A DNA stretch of 48,769 nucleotides from Peronospora farinosa (GCA_947646735.1 CANTFK010000505.1:1-48769), one strand, 5' to 3'; numbered from the stretch's first letter, positions 1 to 12,780 are shown. Made by a program: numbers and translations. The notes: a model not told the origin generated them from the letters alone.

Positions 1-2386
1 CTGAGCTGTAGGCGCAGCAGTATGACGTGGAGGCTGCGCGCGCGAAGGAGAAGGAAGAGCCTGTGGCAAAGCGCTAGAAGTCAGTGGCCCATAATTTTTT
101 ATTTATTCAGAGTGCGCGGATGTGGATTTCGTTCTTAACAGAATTCTGCGTGGCTGCGCGGAATGACGCGGTGGCTGCGTTCGCGGAGGAGAAGGACGCG
201 CTTGTGGCGCATTGGGAGAAATTAGTGCTGGAGGATGGCTTGTCAGCATAGAGCGCGCGGCTGCAATATTATTAGTAACACAATGCCGCGGGGGCTGCGC
301 GGAATGACGCGGAGGCTGCGCTCGCGGAGTAGAAAGAAGCGTCTGTGGCGCATTGAGAGAATTTAGTGCTGAATGATCGTTTATTGGCGCGAAGTGCGCG
401 GATGTGGAATTCGTTCTTAACAGAATTCTGCGGCGGCTGCGCGGAATGATGCGAAGGCTGCGCTCGCGGAGGAGAAAGACGCGCCTGTGGCGAAGCGCTA
501 GAAGTCAGTGCTGAATGATCGTTTATTGGCGCAGAGTGCGCGGATGTGGATTTCGTTCTTAACAGAATTCTGCGTGGCTGCGCGGAATGACGCGGTGGCT
601 GCGTTCGCGGAGGAGAAGGACGCGCTTGTGGCACACTGGGAGAAATTAGTGCTGGAGGATCGTTGTTCGGCATCGAACGCGCGGCTGCGGATTTCATTCG
701 TAGCTGCATGACGCGGCGGATGCACATGCGGAGGAAAAAAGCGCGCCTGTGGCGAAGCACTAGAAGTCAGTAGCGCATGATTATTTATTCGCACAAAGCG
801 CGCGGCTGCGAAGCTGTAGGCGCAGCAGTATGAAGTGGAGGCTGCGCGCGCGAAGGAGAAGGAAGCGCATGTGGCGAAGCGCTAGAAGTCAGTGGCCCAT
901 GTTTATTTATTTATGCAGAGTGCGCGGATTTGAATTTCGTTCTTAACAGAATTCTGCGTGGCTGCGCGGAATGACGCGGAGACTGCGCTCGCGGAGTAGA
1001 AAGACGCGTCTGTGGCGCATTGCGAGAATTTAGCGCTGGAGGATCGTTTATCGTCATCGAACGCGCGGCTGCGGATTTCATTCGCAGCTGCATGACGCGG
1101 CGGATGCACATGCGGAGGAAAAAAGCGCGCCTGTGGCGAAGCACTAGAAGTCAGTAGCGCATGATTATCTATTCGCACAAAGCGCGCGGCTGCGAAGCTG
1201 TAGGCGCAGCAGTATGAAGTGGAGGCTGCGCGCGCGAAGGAGAAGGAAGCGCATGTGGCGAAGCGCTAGAAGTCAGTGGCCCATGTTTATTTATTGGCGC
1301 AGAGTGCGCGGATGTGGATTTCTTTCTTAACAGAATTCTGCGTGGCTGCGCGGAATGACGCGGTGGCTGCGTTCGCGGAGGAGAAGGACGCGCTTGTGGC
1401 GCATTGGGAGAAATTAGTGCTGGAGGATGGCTTGTCAGCATAGAGCGCGCGGCTGCAATATTATTAGTAACACAATGCCGCGGGGGCTGCGCGGAATGAC
1501 GCGGAGGCTGCGCTCGCGGAGTAGAAAGAAGCGTCTGTGGCGCATTGAGAGAATTTAGTGCTGAATGATCGTTTATTGGCGCGAAGTGCGCGGATGTGGA
1601 ATTCGTTCTTAACAGAATTCTGCGGCGGCTGCGCGGAATGATGCGAAGGCTGCGCTCGCGGAGGAGAAAGACGCGCCTGTGGTGAAGCGCTAGAAGTCAG
1701 TGCTGAATGATCGTTTATTGGCGCAGAGTGCGCGGATGTGGATTTCGTTCTTAACAGAATTCTGCGTGGCTGCGCGGAATGACGCGGTGGCTGCGTTCGC
1801 GGAGGAGAAGGACGCGCTTGTGGCACACTGGGAGAAATTAGTGCTGGAGGATCGTTGTTCGGCATCGAACGCGCGGCTGCGGATTTCATTCGTAGCTGCA
1901 TGACGCGGCGGATGCACATGCGGAGGAAAAAGCGCGCCTGTGGCGAAGCACTAGAAGTCAGTAGCGCATGATTATTTATTCGCACAAAGCGCGCGGCTGC
2001 GAAGCTGTAGGCGCAGCAGTATGAAGTGGAGGCTGCGCGCGCGAAGGAGAAGGAAGCGCATGTGGCGAAGCGCTAGAAGTCAGTGGCCCATGTTTATTTA
2101 TTTATGCAGAGTGCGCGGATTTGGATTTCGTTCTTAACAGAATTCTGCGTGGCTGCGCGGAATGACGCGGAGGCTGCGCTCGCGGAGTAGAAAGACGCGT
2201 CTGTGGCGCATTGCGAGAATTTAGCGCTGGAGGATCGTTTATCGTCATCGAACGCGCGGCTGCGGATTTCATTCGCAGCTGCATGACGCGGCGGATGCAC
2301 ATGCGGAGGAAAAAAGCGCGCCTGTGGCGAAGCACTAGAAGTCAGTAGCGCATGATTATCTATTCGCACAAAGCGCGCGGCTGCGA

Positions 2387-4306
2387 AGCTGTAGGCGCAG
2401 CAGTATGAAGTGGAGGCTGCGCGCGCGAAGGAGAAGGAAGCGCCTGTGGCGAAGCGCTAGAATTCAGTGCTGAATGATCGTTTATTGGCGAAGAGTTCGC
2501 GGATGTGGATTTCGTTCTTAACAGAACTCTGCGTGGCTGCGCGGAATGACGCGGTGGCTGCGTTCGCGGAGGAGAAGGACGCGCTTGTGGCACACTGGGA
2601 GAAATTAGTGCTGGAGGATCGTTGTTCGGCATCGAACGCGCGGCTGCGGATTTCATTCGTAGCTGCATGACGCGGCGGATGCACATGCGGAGGAAAAAAG
2701 CGCGCCTGTGGCGAAGCACTAGAAGTCAGTAGCGCATGATTATTTATTCGCACAAAGCGCGCGGCTGCGAAGCTGTAGGCGCAGCAGTATGAAGTGGAGG
2801 CTGCGCGCGCGAAGGAGAAGGAAGCGCATGTGGCGAAGCGCTAGAAGTCAGTGGCCCATGTTTATTTATTTATGCAGAGTGCGCGGATTTGGATTTCGTT
2901 CTTAACAGAATTCTGCGTGGCTGCGCGGAATGACGCGGAGGCTGCGCTCGCGGAGTAGAAAGACGCGTCTGTGGCGCATTGCGAGAATTTAGCGCTGGAG
3001 GATCGTTTATCGTCATCGAACGCGCGGCTGCGGATTTCATTCGCAGCTGCTTGACGCGGCGGATGCACATGCGGAGGAAAAAAGCGCGCCTGTGGCGAAG
3101 CACTAGAAGTCAGTAGCGCATGTTTATCTATTCGCACAAAGCGCGCGGCTGCGAAGCTGTAGGCGCAGCAGTATGAAGTGGAGGCTGCGCGCGCGAAGGA
3201 GAAGGAAGCGCCTGTGGCGAAGCGCTAGAATTCAGTGCTGAATGATCGTTTATTGGCGAAGAGTGCGCCGATGTGGATTTCGTTCTTAACAGAATTCTGC
3301 GTGGCTGCGCGGAATGACGCGGTGGCTGCGTTCGCGGAGGAGAAGGACGCGCTTGTGGCACACTGGGAGAAATTAGTGCTGGAGGATCGTTGTTCGGCAT
3401 CGAACGCGCGGCTGCGGATTTCATTCGTAGCTGCATGACGCGGCGGATGCTCATGCGGAGGAAAAAAGCGCGCCTGTGGCGAAGCACTAGAAGTCAGTAG
3501 CGCATGATTATTTATTCGTACAAAGCGCGCGGCTGCGAAGCTGTAGGCGCAGCAGTATGAAGTGGAGGCTGCGCGCGCGAAGGAGAAGGAAGCGCCTGTG
3601 GCGAAGCGCTAGAATTCAGTGCTGAATGATCGTTTATTGGCGAAGAGTTCGCCGATGTGGATTTCGTTCTTAACAGAATTCTGCGTGGCTGCGCGGAATG
3701 ACGCGGTGGCTGCGTTCGCGGAGGAGAAGGACGCGCTTGTGGCACACTGGGAGAAATTAGTGCTGGAGGATCGTTGTTCGGCATCGAACGCGCGGCTGCG
3801 GATTTCATTCGTAGCTGCATGACGCGGCGGATGCTCATGCGGAGGAAAAAAGCGCGCCTGTGGCGAAGCACTAGAAGTCAGTAGCGCATGATTATTTATT
3901 CGTACAAAGCGCGCGGCTGCGAAGCTGTAGGCGCAGCAGTATGAAGTGGAGGCTGCGCGCGCGAAGGAGAAGGAAGCGCCTGTGGCGAAGCGCTAGAATT
4001 CAGTGCTGAATGATCGTTTATTGGCGAAGAGTTCGCGGATGTGGATTTCGTTCTTAACAGAATTCTGCGTGGCTGCGCGGAATGACGCGGTGGCTGCGTT
4101 CGCGGAGGAGAAGGACGCGCTTGTGGCGCATTGGGAGAAATTAGTGCTGGAGGATGGCTTGTCAGCATAGAGCGCGCGGCTGCAATATTATTAGTAACAC
4201 AATGCCGCGGGGGCTGCGCGGAATGACGCGGAGGCTGCGCTCGCGGAGTAGAAAGAAGCGTCTGTGGCGCATTGAGAGAATTTAGTGCTGAATGATCGTT
4301 TATTGG
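2387..4306 (+). repeat. 384-bp higher-order repeat block
   Basis: Four consecutive 384-bp units (anchors 2387, 2771, 3155, 3539, 3923) differ by only a few substitutions, such as GCGCGG/TTCGCC changes near 2493, 3261 and 3645. The near identity shows recent amplification or gene conversion of a three-monomer unit. The 384-bp length keeps reading frame, but TAG and TAA codons recur in each unit. Confidence 0.75.
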
Positions 4307-6062
4307 CGCGAAGTGCGCGGATGTGGATTTCGTTCTTAACAGAATTCTGCGGCGGCTGCGCGGAATGATGCGAAGGCTGCGTTCGCGGAGGAGAAGGACG
4401 CGCTTGTGGCGAAGCGCTAGAAGTCAGTGCTGGAGGATGGCTTGTCAGCATAGATCGCGCGGCTGCAAATAATATTAGTAACACATGCCGCGGGGGCTGC
4501 GCGGAATATGCGAAAGCTGCGCTAGCGGAGTAGAAAGACGCGTCTGTGGCGCGTTGCGAGAATTTAGCGCTGGAGGATCGTTTATCGTCATCGAACGCGC
4601 GGCTGCGGATTTTATTCGCAGCTGCATGACGCGGCGGATGCACTTGCGGAGGAAAAAAGCGCGCCTGTGGCGAAGCACTAGAAGTCAGTAGCGCATGATT
4701 ATCTATTCGCACAAAGCGCGCGGCTGCGAAGCTGTAGGCGCAGCAGTATGAAGTGGAGGCTACGCGCGCGAAGGAGAAGGAAGCGCCTGTGGCGAAGCGC
4801 TAGAATTCAGTGCTGAATGATCGTTTATTGGCGAAGAGTTCGCGGATGTGGATTTCGTTCTTAACAGAATTCTGCGTGGCTGCGCGGAATGACGCGGTGG
4901 CTGCGTTCGCGGAGGAGAAGGACGCGCTTGTGGCGCATTGGGAGAAATTAGTGCTGGAGGATGGCTTGTCAGCATAGAGCGCGCGGCTGCAATATTATTA
5001 GTAACACAATGCCGCGGGGGCTGCGCGGAATGATGCGAAGGCTGCGCTAGCGGAGTAGAAAGACGCGTCTGTGGCGCATTGCGAGAATTTAGCGCTGGAG
5101 GATCGTTTATCGTCATCGAACGCGCGGCTACGGATTTCATTCGCAGCTGCATGACGCGGCGGATGCACTTGCGGAGGAAAAAAGCGCGCCTGTGGCGAAG
5201 CACTAGAAGTCAGTAGCGCATGATTATCTATTCGCACAAAGCGCGCGGCTGCGAAGCTGTAGGCGCAGCAGTATGAAGTGAAGGCTGCGCGCGCGAAGGA
5301 GAAGGAAGCGCATGTGGCGAAGCGCTAGAAGTCAGTGGCCCATGTTTATTTATTGGCGCAGAGTGCGCGGATGTGGATTTCTTTCTTAACAGAATTCTGC
5401 GTGGCTGCGCGGAATGACGCGGTGGCTGCGTTCGCGGAGGAGAAGGACGCGCTTGTGGCGCATTGGGAGAAATTAGTGCTGGAGGATGGCTTGTCAGCAT
5501 AGAGCGCGCGGCTGCAATATTATTAGTAACACAATGCCGCGGGGGCTGCGCGGAATGACGCGGAGGCTGCGCTCGCGGAGTAGAAAGAAGCGTCTGTGGC
5601 GCATTGAGAGAATTTAGTGCTGAATGATCGTTTATTGGCGCGAAGTGCGCGGATGTGGATTTCGTTCTTAACAGAATTCTGCGGCGGCTGCGCGGAATGA
5701 CGCGGTGGCTGCGTTCGCCGAGGAGAAGGACGCGCTTGTGGCGCACTGGGAGAAATTAGTGCTGGAGGATGGCTTGTCAGCATAGAGCGCGCGGCTGCAA
5801 ATAATATTAGTAACACATGCCGCGGGGGCTGCGCGGAATGACGCGAAGGCTGCGCTAGCGGAGTAGAAAGACGCGTCTGTGGCGCATTGCGAGAATTTAG
5901 CGCTGGAGGATCGTTTATCGTCATCGAACGCGCGGCTACGGATTTCATTCGCAGCTGCATGACGCGGCGGATGCACTTGCGGAGGAAAAAAGCGCGCCTG
6001 TGGCGAAGCACTAGAAGTCAGTAGCGCATGATTATCTATTCGCACAAAGCGCGCGGCTGCGA

Positions 6063-8120
6063 AGCTGTAGGCGCAGCAGTATGAAGTGGAGGCTGCGCGC
6101 GCGAAGGAGAAGGAAGCGCATGTGGCGAAGCGCTAGAAGTCAGTGGCCCATGTTTATTTATTGGCGCAGAGTGCGCGGATGTGGATTTCTTTCTTAACAG
6201 AATTCTGCGTGGCTGCGCGGAATGACGCGGTGGCTGCGTTCGCGGAGGAGAAGGACGCGCTTGTGGCGCATTGGGAGAAATTAGTGCTGGAGGATGGCTT
6301 GTCAGCATAGAGCGCGCGGCTGCAATATTATTAGTAACACAATGCCGCGGGGGCTGCGCGGAATGATGCGAAGGCTGCGCTAGCGGAGTAGAAAGACGCG
6401 TCTGTGGCGCATTGCGAGAATTTAGCGCTGGAGGATCGTTTATCGTCATCGAACGCGCGGCTACGGATTTCATTCGCAGCTGCATGACGCGGCGGATGCA
6501 CTTGCGGAGGAAAAAAGCGCGCCTGTGGCGAAGCACTAGAAGTCAGTAGCGCATGATTATCTATTCGCACAAAGCGCGCGGCTGCGAAGCTGTAGGCGCA
6601 GCAGTATGAAGTGGAGGCTGCGCGCGCGAAGGAGAAGGAAGCGCCTGTGGCGAAGCGCTAGAAGTCAGTGCTGAATGATCGTTTATTGGCGCAGAGTGCG
6701 CGGATGTGGATTTCTTTCTTAACAGAATTCTGCGTGGCTGCGCGGAATGACGCGGTGGCTGCGTTCGCGGAGGAGAAGGACGCGCTTGTGGCGCATTGGG
6801 AGAAATTAGTGCTGGAGGATGGCTTGTCAGCATAGAGCGCGCGGCTGCAATATTATTAGTAACACAATGCCGCGGGGGCTGCGCGGAATGATGCGAAGGC
6901 TGCGCTAGCGGAGTAGAAAGACGCGTCTGTGGCGCATTGCGAGAATTTAGCGCTGGAGGATCGTTTATCGTCATCGAACGCGCGGCTACGGATTTCATTC
7001 GCAGCTGCATGACGCGGCGGATGCACTTGCGGAGGAAAAAAGCGCGCCTGTGGCGAAGCACTAGAAGTCAGTAGCGCATGATTATCTATTCGCACAAAGC
7101 GCGCGGCTGCGAAGCTGTAGGCGCAGCAGTATGAAGTGGAGGCTGCGCGCGCGAAGGAGAAGGAAGCGCCTGTGGCGAAGCGCTAGAAGTCAGTGCTGAA
7201 TGATCGTTTATTGGCGCAGAGTGCGCGGATGTGGATTTCTTTCTTAACAGAATTCTGCGTGGCTGCGCGGAATGACGCGGTGGCTGCGTTCGCGGAGGAG
7301 AAGGACGCGCTTGTGGCGCATTGGGAGAAATTAGTGCTGGAGGATGGCTTGTCAGCATAGAGCGCGCGGCTGCAATATTATTAGTAACACAATGCCGCGG
7401 GGGCTGCGCGGAATGATGCGAAGGCTGCGCTAGCGGAGTAGAAAGACGCGTCTGTGGCGCATTGCGAGAATTTAGCGCTGGAGGATCGTTTATCGTCATC
7501 GAACGCGCGGCTACGGATTTCATTCGCAGCTGCATGACGCGGCGGATGCACTTGCGGAGGAAAAAAGCGCGCCTGTGGCGAAGCACTAGAAGTCAGTAGC
7601 GCATGATTATCTATTCGCACAAAGCGCGCGGCTGCGAAGCTGTAGGCGCAGCAGTATGAAGTGGAGGCTGCGCGCGCGAAGGAGAAGGAAGCGCATGTGG
7701 CGAAGCGCTAGAAGTCAGTGGCCCATGTTTATTTATTGGCGCAGAGTGCGCGGATGTGGATTTCTTTCTTAACAGAATTCTGCGTGGCTGCGCGGAATGA
7801 CGCGGTGGCTGCGTTCGCGGAGGAGAAGGACGCGCTTGTGGCGCATTGGGAGAAATTAATGTTGGAGGATGGCTTGTCAGCATAGAGCGCGCGGCTGCAA
7901 TATTATTAGTAACACAATGCCGCGGGGGCTGCGCGGAATGACGCGGAGGCTGCGCTCGCGGAGTAGAAAGAAGCGTCTGTGGCGCATTGAGAGAATTTAG
8001 TGCTGAATGATCGTTTATTGGCGCGAAGTGCGCGGATGTGGATTTCGTTCTTAACAGAATTCTTCGGCGGCTACGCGGAATGACGCGGAGGATGCGTTCG
8101 CGGAGAAAATTGACGCGCCT
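6063..8120 (+). repeat. 525-bp higher-order repeat block
   Basis: Successive 525-bp units (anchors 6063, 6588, 7113, 7638) are almost identical along their length and contain four monomers each. One earlier 525-bp unit lies at 4730-5254. The block is the youngest-looking part of the array and lies beside the point where the satellite degrades and inverts. Confidence 0.75.
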
Positions 8121-8255
8121 GTGGTGCAGCGCTTAGTGTCAGTGCTGGATGATTGTTTTTGGCGCAGAGCGCGCGCAACTGCGAATTATCTTTGCAGCTT
8201 CATGCCGCGGTTGATTCGATCGCGTAGTAGAAGCACGTGCCTGTGGCGCAGCGCT

Positions 8256-8815
8256 AAAAGATCCTTCTGCAGCGCGCTCTGCGCCGATAAACGGTCCCTT
8301 TATACTTACTTTTCGCGCTGCCACAGGCGCGCGATATTCTCCGCGAGCGCGGCCGCATTCACTAGCGTCTTTAGTTCCTCTAGCTGCGTTCTCTACGCCG
8401 ATAAATGATCCTTTTGCCCTGAATTTGCGCGCTGCGCCACAAGCGCGTCCTTCTCTTCCGCAAGAGCAGCTACCACAGCATTTTGTCGCATCTAAGGCTC
8501 CTCCAGCTGCGAGAGGCGCGCAGATAGACGATTTTAGCACTGGCTTCTCGCGCTGAATCACAGTCGTATCCTTCTCCTCGCAAGTGCATCCGCCGCGGCA
8601 TTATGTTGCGTCAGTGGTTCCTTTAACTTAGCTCTTTGTGCTTATAATCGATCTCCAGCACTGCCTTCTCGCGCTACGCCACAGGCGCGTCCATCTCCTC
8701 CGGGAGCGCAGCCGCCGCGGCATTCTGCAGCGTCTGAAGTTCCTCCAGCTGCGCGCTCTGTGCCGATACACAATACCCTAGTACTCTCTTCGCGCGCTGC
8801 ACCACAGGTCGGTCC
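8256..8815 (-). repeat. Inverted, diverged part of the coiled-coil satellite
   Basis: The same monomer family continues but on the minus strand. Reading minus gives segments such as AQLEELQTLQNAAAAALPEE and REKAVLE, a better heptad pattern than in the left array. Individual monomers are more diverged from one another than those at 1-8120. The strand switch lies near 8255, next to GCAGCGCTAAAAGATCC on plus. It may mark an inversion breakpoint or two arrays amplified in opposite directions. In-frame stops are present, so it is not called a gene. Confidence 0.65.
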
Positions 8816-8817
8816 TG

Positions 8818-10287
8818 TGTTGGAGTGGGTGCTCAAAATGGTATGATAAGACCCCGAACCACTCACTGTGTCGGACTGCCGACTGTCGAAGGGGGTACCC
8901 CGATGCCGCGTATGGACCTTCTCTCACCTTGTGTACCCGTCGGCGGGTGGGTTGCACTCTTCGGAAGACATGGTTAGGATGTAGACGTCTGCCTTAAAAG
9001 AGGTAGACCTGGGGGCCTTGTGTGGATATGCTTCACTCGGTGGGCCGGTAGGTGGCCACTCGATCGACCTTGTCGAGAGTGGACTTAGAGCCAAATTCCT
9101 CAGGGGCGCTTGTCGTTCATGGCCTATACCTTAAATATTAGTCTCCTGGACTTTGCTTTGCTCCCAGACCGTGAGGTGAATGAGACCGCTTTCGCTAGCG
9201 GGTCTGGGGGGGGGGATTGCTACTCGAACGGGCTCACGGGCCAAATATATCCCTGGAGTTCTATTCGCACTTGAACTTAGCCACGCAACTGTCTTCAACG
9301 GAGGCCAAAAGATATCCCTTCCCGGAACAGTGAGTAACTTAGAATAAGTCCTTCTTGGCTGACGGAGTCGTGCCACGTAGATCGCAAATTGAGTAGTATT
9401 TAGTATAGTCCTATCCTTTTAACTCCTTTACTTTATCCTTGCCTGAAGCTCTGATTCCTTGCATCGAATGGTCTGATCCTTGTGTTAACTGTTTAGGAGT
9501 GGCTGAACCTTGAGGGGCCGAGGTCAACCGACGAGGGATCCAGGTCGGGCAATGCGGGACCCAGTCTCCCAGCGAGGGACCGGGTCGACCAATGAGGGAC
9601 CGGGTCGACCAACGAAGGACCGAGATTAACCGACGAGGGATCCAGGTCGGGCAATGCGGGACCCAGTCTCCCAGCGAGGAACCGGGTCGACCAACGAAGG
9701 ACCGAGATTAACCAACGAGGGGCCGAGGTCGACCGACGAGGGAATAAGCTCTACCGATGAGGGACCGGGTCGACCAACGAAGGACCGAGATTAACCAACG
9801 AGGGGCCGAGGTCGACCGCCGAGGGAATAAGCTCTACCGATGAGGGACCGGGTCGACCAATGAGGGACCGGGTCGACCAACGAAGGACCGAGATTAACCA
9901 ACGAGGGGCCGAGGTCGACCGACGAGGGAATAAGCTCTACCGATGAGGGACCGGGTAGACCAATGAGGGACCGGGTCTGCAATGAGGGATCGAGGTAGAC
10001 CGACTAGGGACCTAGGTCGACCGATTAGGGACCGGATCGACCAATGAGGTACCAAGGTCACCAATATATGGGACGGCGTCTTATAAGAAAACCGTAGCCG
10101 AATTCTTAAGGTACCGATTAAATAGAATCATGATACTGATTTCAAAATTTTGTGGTCCTGCAAGTTTTCTCCGCCAACGGTCACTTCCCCTCGAGGCCCC
10201 TGTCTCTCTGGTGATACACGGTCCTCTATACTCCGAATTTAACTGGATTCTGGGATCTCCATATCTCAAAACAAGCACTTCACCACA
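8818..10287 (-). repeat. 3' LTR of element 3 (with internal minisatellite)
   Basis: The left end begins TGTTGGAGTGGG and contains the block GGGGGTACCCCGATGCCG and CACCTTGTGTACCCGTCGGC shared with the Gypsy-2 LTRs. The right end CTTCACCACA is followed by GCCACCCCCTGCAC, matching the sequence just outside the Gypsy-2 3' LTR (ATCGCCCCCTGCACCG at 23179). The match of both ends supports the boundaries, though the interior is strongly diverged. Only one LTR of this element is present in the window. Confidence 0.55.
9530..10062 (+). repeat. GAGGGACCGGGTCGACCAA minisatellite
   Basis: Short units of about 19-25 bp of the type GAGGGACCGGGTCGACCAAT and GAGGGGCCGAGGTCGACCGA are repeated more than twenty times, with an embedded higher-order block of about 110 bp that includes AATAAGCTCTACCGA. 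It lies inside the element 3 LTR. No gene is present; the minus frame at 9791-9982 is just the repeat translated. Confidence 0.85.
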
Positions 10288-10332
10288 GCCACCCCCTGCA
10301 CTTTCTCAGCCGTACAGCGGTTAAGCACGCGC

Positions 10333-11787
10333 ATGTCTTCAACTCTTCCGTCACGTAAGTCCTTCAATCTGCCTTTTGTTTGCCGTCCGTTTCTAATTTG
10401 TGTGGTTTCAGCAATGTCTTCCCCTAGCTTAGACCCACCGTCTAAGTAACCGGCCTCGGTCGTCCCCGCACCTTCGATTGACCCTCCATCCGAAGAATCG
10501 TCCTTGGTCGACCTCACCGTGCCAGCATCTTCACCTTTGAGCTCCGTCGAGACTGCCCCCCGTTTAAAGCCCTTCTGTCTCCACCGGTTTGCCTCCCACC
10601 AAGTCGGCCGATACTTCCGCCACTTTGGTCTCCATGGCCGACGTTCCGTCTTCCGCGATAGTCGAAGTGTGCGTAGATCTGCAGGAACTGCAAGATAACG
10701 TGGACGCGCCCTATAATGACGCATAGAAGACTGCGAGGGTCGTCACCCCCTTCCGTCGCCTTATTGGCTGCCCGGTGTGAGCGCCTGGAAGAAGCGCTAC
10801 GCGACAACTCCCGGCTGGTGGATTAACTCCCCGAAATCCTTTAGCGCAAGACGGCGCTGGTGGACCGCCTACGATGGAAGATCGACAACAGTCGAAGCCG
10901 TTACTCTATTCTCGCAGCAGAGCTCGACCACGCCGACTAAACCGATGGGCCGCCTCCGGGACTAGCTCCTTCTTCGGCGGTCTCGCCCCCGGCCGTATGT
11001 CCACCTTCGAAGCCAACAAAAGCTCTCGGTAATTGTCTAGGCGGAAACCATCCCGCGTGCTTGCCGTTTTTTTCATGAAAAACCAAACCGCAACCTCCAG
11101 AGGGTCAAGAATGATTGTCACTTCAACCGACCGATCGTCGAGTAACGTCATTTCCTATTTATGAACAGAGTGCGCAAGTCTCATAAAGACACAGGGCGCA
11201 TTATTTAGACTGTATTACTATTTCTAAACTCACAATCACATACCAAGTCTCTGAGACCCGACACATCCGCGATACCGCTATCGGGGACCTCTGGCAGCCG
11301 CTCTCCTGTCATGCTGGAGACTTCGGAAGACGACCTCATCGACGACAGCGAGACGCTTCAGGCGGCCCTGGCCAAGTCTCATTTCTCTGGTCGACGCTTC
11401 ACTAGTACAAGTTCTTCAAGTCTTACGCCTACGCCTACTTCTGCCCTAAAGCCTACTTCGACTACAGGCCTCTCGTTGAAACGAGCGATGTTCGGGTCTT
11501 CTGACTCGGAGACTGAGTCGATCCCAGGGAAGGGAAATGACAATTCCACGGTTGCGGTCGACGATCAATCCCTCCCGACTGACTCTTGTTCGCTATGCGA
11601 GGCTTCCATCATCCCCGTGATTATGCAGCCGAAGACCTTCTCTGCCGCAGAGGTGGCACTTTGGCCGGTCGGCCTTGTTAACGCTTGGAGCATTGTGATA
11701 ATGTATCTAAAAGACTTGGTCGATCAGTTGGATCTACCTTGGGAGTGGTTCGGTCCACCGGACGGAAACATTGGCCGCCCTCTTTAG
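10333..11787 (+). pseudogene. Antisense ORF of element 3, degenerate
   Basis: An ATG at 10333 lies about 45 bp from the LTR boundary, as does the ATG of the antisense ORF of Gypsy-2 relative to its LTR. The frame is broken by several stops and shifts. A Ser/Pro-rich stretch is followed at 11311-11787 by an open frame with an acidic start (DDLIDDSETLQ), Ser/Thr-rich spacer, and a hydrophobic end ending WEWFGPPDGNIGRPL. The position and order suggest homology to the 23260-25519 ORF; sequence similarity by eye is weak. It lies on the strand opposite to the element's integrase. Function unknown. Confidence 0.4.
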
Positions 11788-12514
11788 TGGAAGAAGTCAC
11801 TGGTAAACTCCCCAAATATCCAGAAATTGCTGGCTGCTGAACCTTGGGTAGCAGCCCGTGTTTCGATCCTACCAGATTCCTTCCGACTTGTTGGCTGGTT
11901 TGCTCATTAAGCGGCGGTCTACACACGGTTCGACGAAAAGCATAGCCCTGCGCTCTGGGACGATCCACTGCCTGTGAATATTTAAGGACCGGCGCGAGCG
12001 AACCCCTTCCCTGCGTCGTATTATAACGATCGGTAGAAGCGTTGTAGTCGGGCGACTCGAGCGTGGAGGGAGGTGAACGACTTAATCTTCGTTGAAATGA
12101 GTAAGGGCCGATCTCGACATCTTCCTGAAACCTTTCTTCCGTTATCTTTCATGAACTTGCCGTGTAGTTTACTGGTACCCAGGTCGTGAGGAGGGTTCAG
12201 ATCAAGTCGACTTGCTAGAGGCCCTTCAGGTGTCGAATTTTGGGTGGTCATGGCTCACCCGATATCGGTTGTCTTACTTGCCTCATCCTGGAACTTTAGT
12301 CCTGCGCCTCAAGGGATAATTTGGCTCGCCCTCTAAGGTCTCCCTTTGAACACGAACATTCGTTATATTTGACTCTGTTCTGTGTGCATCTGTCCATCTT
12401 CCATCTCCTTTGCAATACTTTCCTCTGTTTCCAAATGATCTTTTTCGTCTTCCTTCTTCGTTCTGAGTTCTTCATTCTTCTATACTTCGGACTCGTGAAA
12501 GGTCGAGGTCCTAC

Positions 12515-12780
12515 TCAGGTCTACCAACGAGGGACCGAGCCTATCACTGAAGGACCAGTTCTACCAACGAGGGACCATGTCTACCAATGATGGACCGAGC
12601 CTACCACTGAGGGGCCATGTCGACTAATGAGGGACCCAGATCTATTAGCGAGGGACCGGGACGAACAATGAGGGACCGGGTCGGCCAATGAGAAACCGAG
12701 CCTACCAACGAGGGACCAGGTCTACCAATGAGGGCTTGAGCCTACTACTGAGGAACCAGGTCTACCCTCCAGGGATCTTG
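12515..12780 (+). repeat. Second GAGGGACC minisatellite of element 3
   Basis: Units such as CTACCAACGAGGGACC and CTACCAATGAGGG recur about every 20-24 bp. The unit is the same family as the array at 9530-10062, although the two arrays lie on opposite sides of the degenerate antisense ORF. The preceding 12250-12510 stretch shows no recognisable feature. Confidence 0.75.

Larger units (their letters stand above)
1..8255 (+). repeat. Coiled-coil-derived satellite with higher-order repeat structure
   Basis: The stretch is built of monomers of about 128-141 bp (about 44 codons). Read on the plus strand, a typical monomer gives Ala/Glu/Lys-rich, heptad-like protein such as AARNDAVAAFAEEKDALVAH followed by EKLVLEDR, interrupted by stop codons in most monomers. 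The anchor AGCTGTAGGCGCAGCAG starts at 4, 812, 1196, 2003, 2387, 2771, 3155, 3539, 3923, 4730, 5255, 6063, 6588, 7113 and 7638. The spacings are therefore only 384, 525 or 807/808 bp (about 3, 4 and 6 monomers). The many minus-strand open frames here (for example those beginning MLRHRRAFF) are shadows repeated with the satellite. No intact gene is visible. The most likely origin is a long coiled-coil protein gene whose internal repeats amplified into non-coding satellite; how this relates to a living gene cannot be seen here. Confidence 0.85.

Noticed and set aside
508..3822. Repeated plus-strand 67-codon frames as small genes
   Set aside because: They do show the coiled-coil monomer, but each is only the open part of a satellite unit bounded by stops. 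I count them as repeat.
272..7883. Dozens of minus-strand open frames (MLRHRRAFF..., MRIDNHALL..., MLTSHPPAL...)
   Set aside because: They recur with the satellite period, overlap each other in two frames, and have Arg/Pro/Ser-rich composition from GC-rich antisense. They are shadows of the repeat, not genes.
9791..9982. 63-codon minus frame
   Set aside because: It is the GAGGGACC minisatellite translated.
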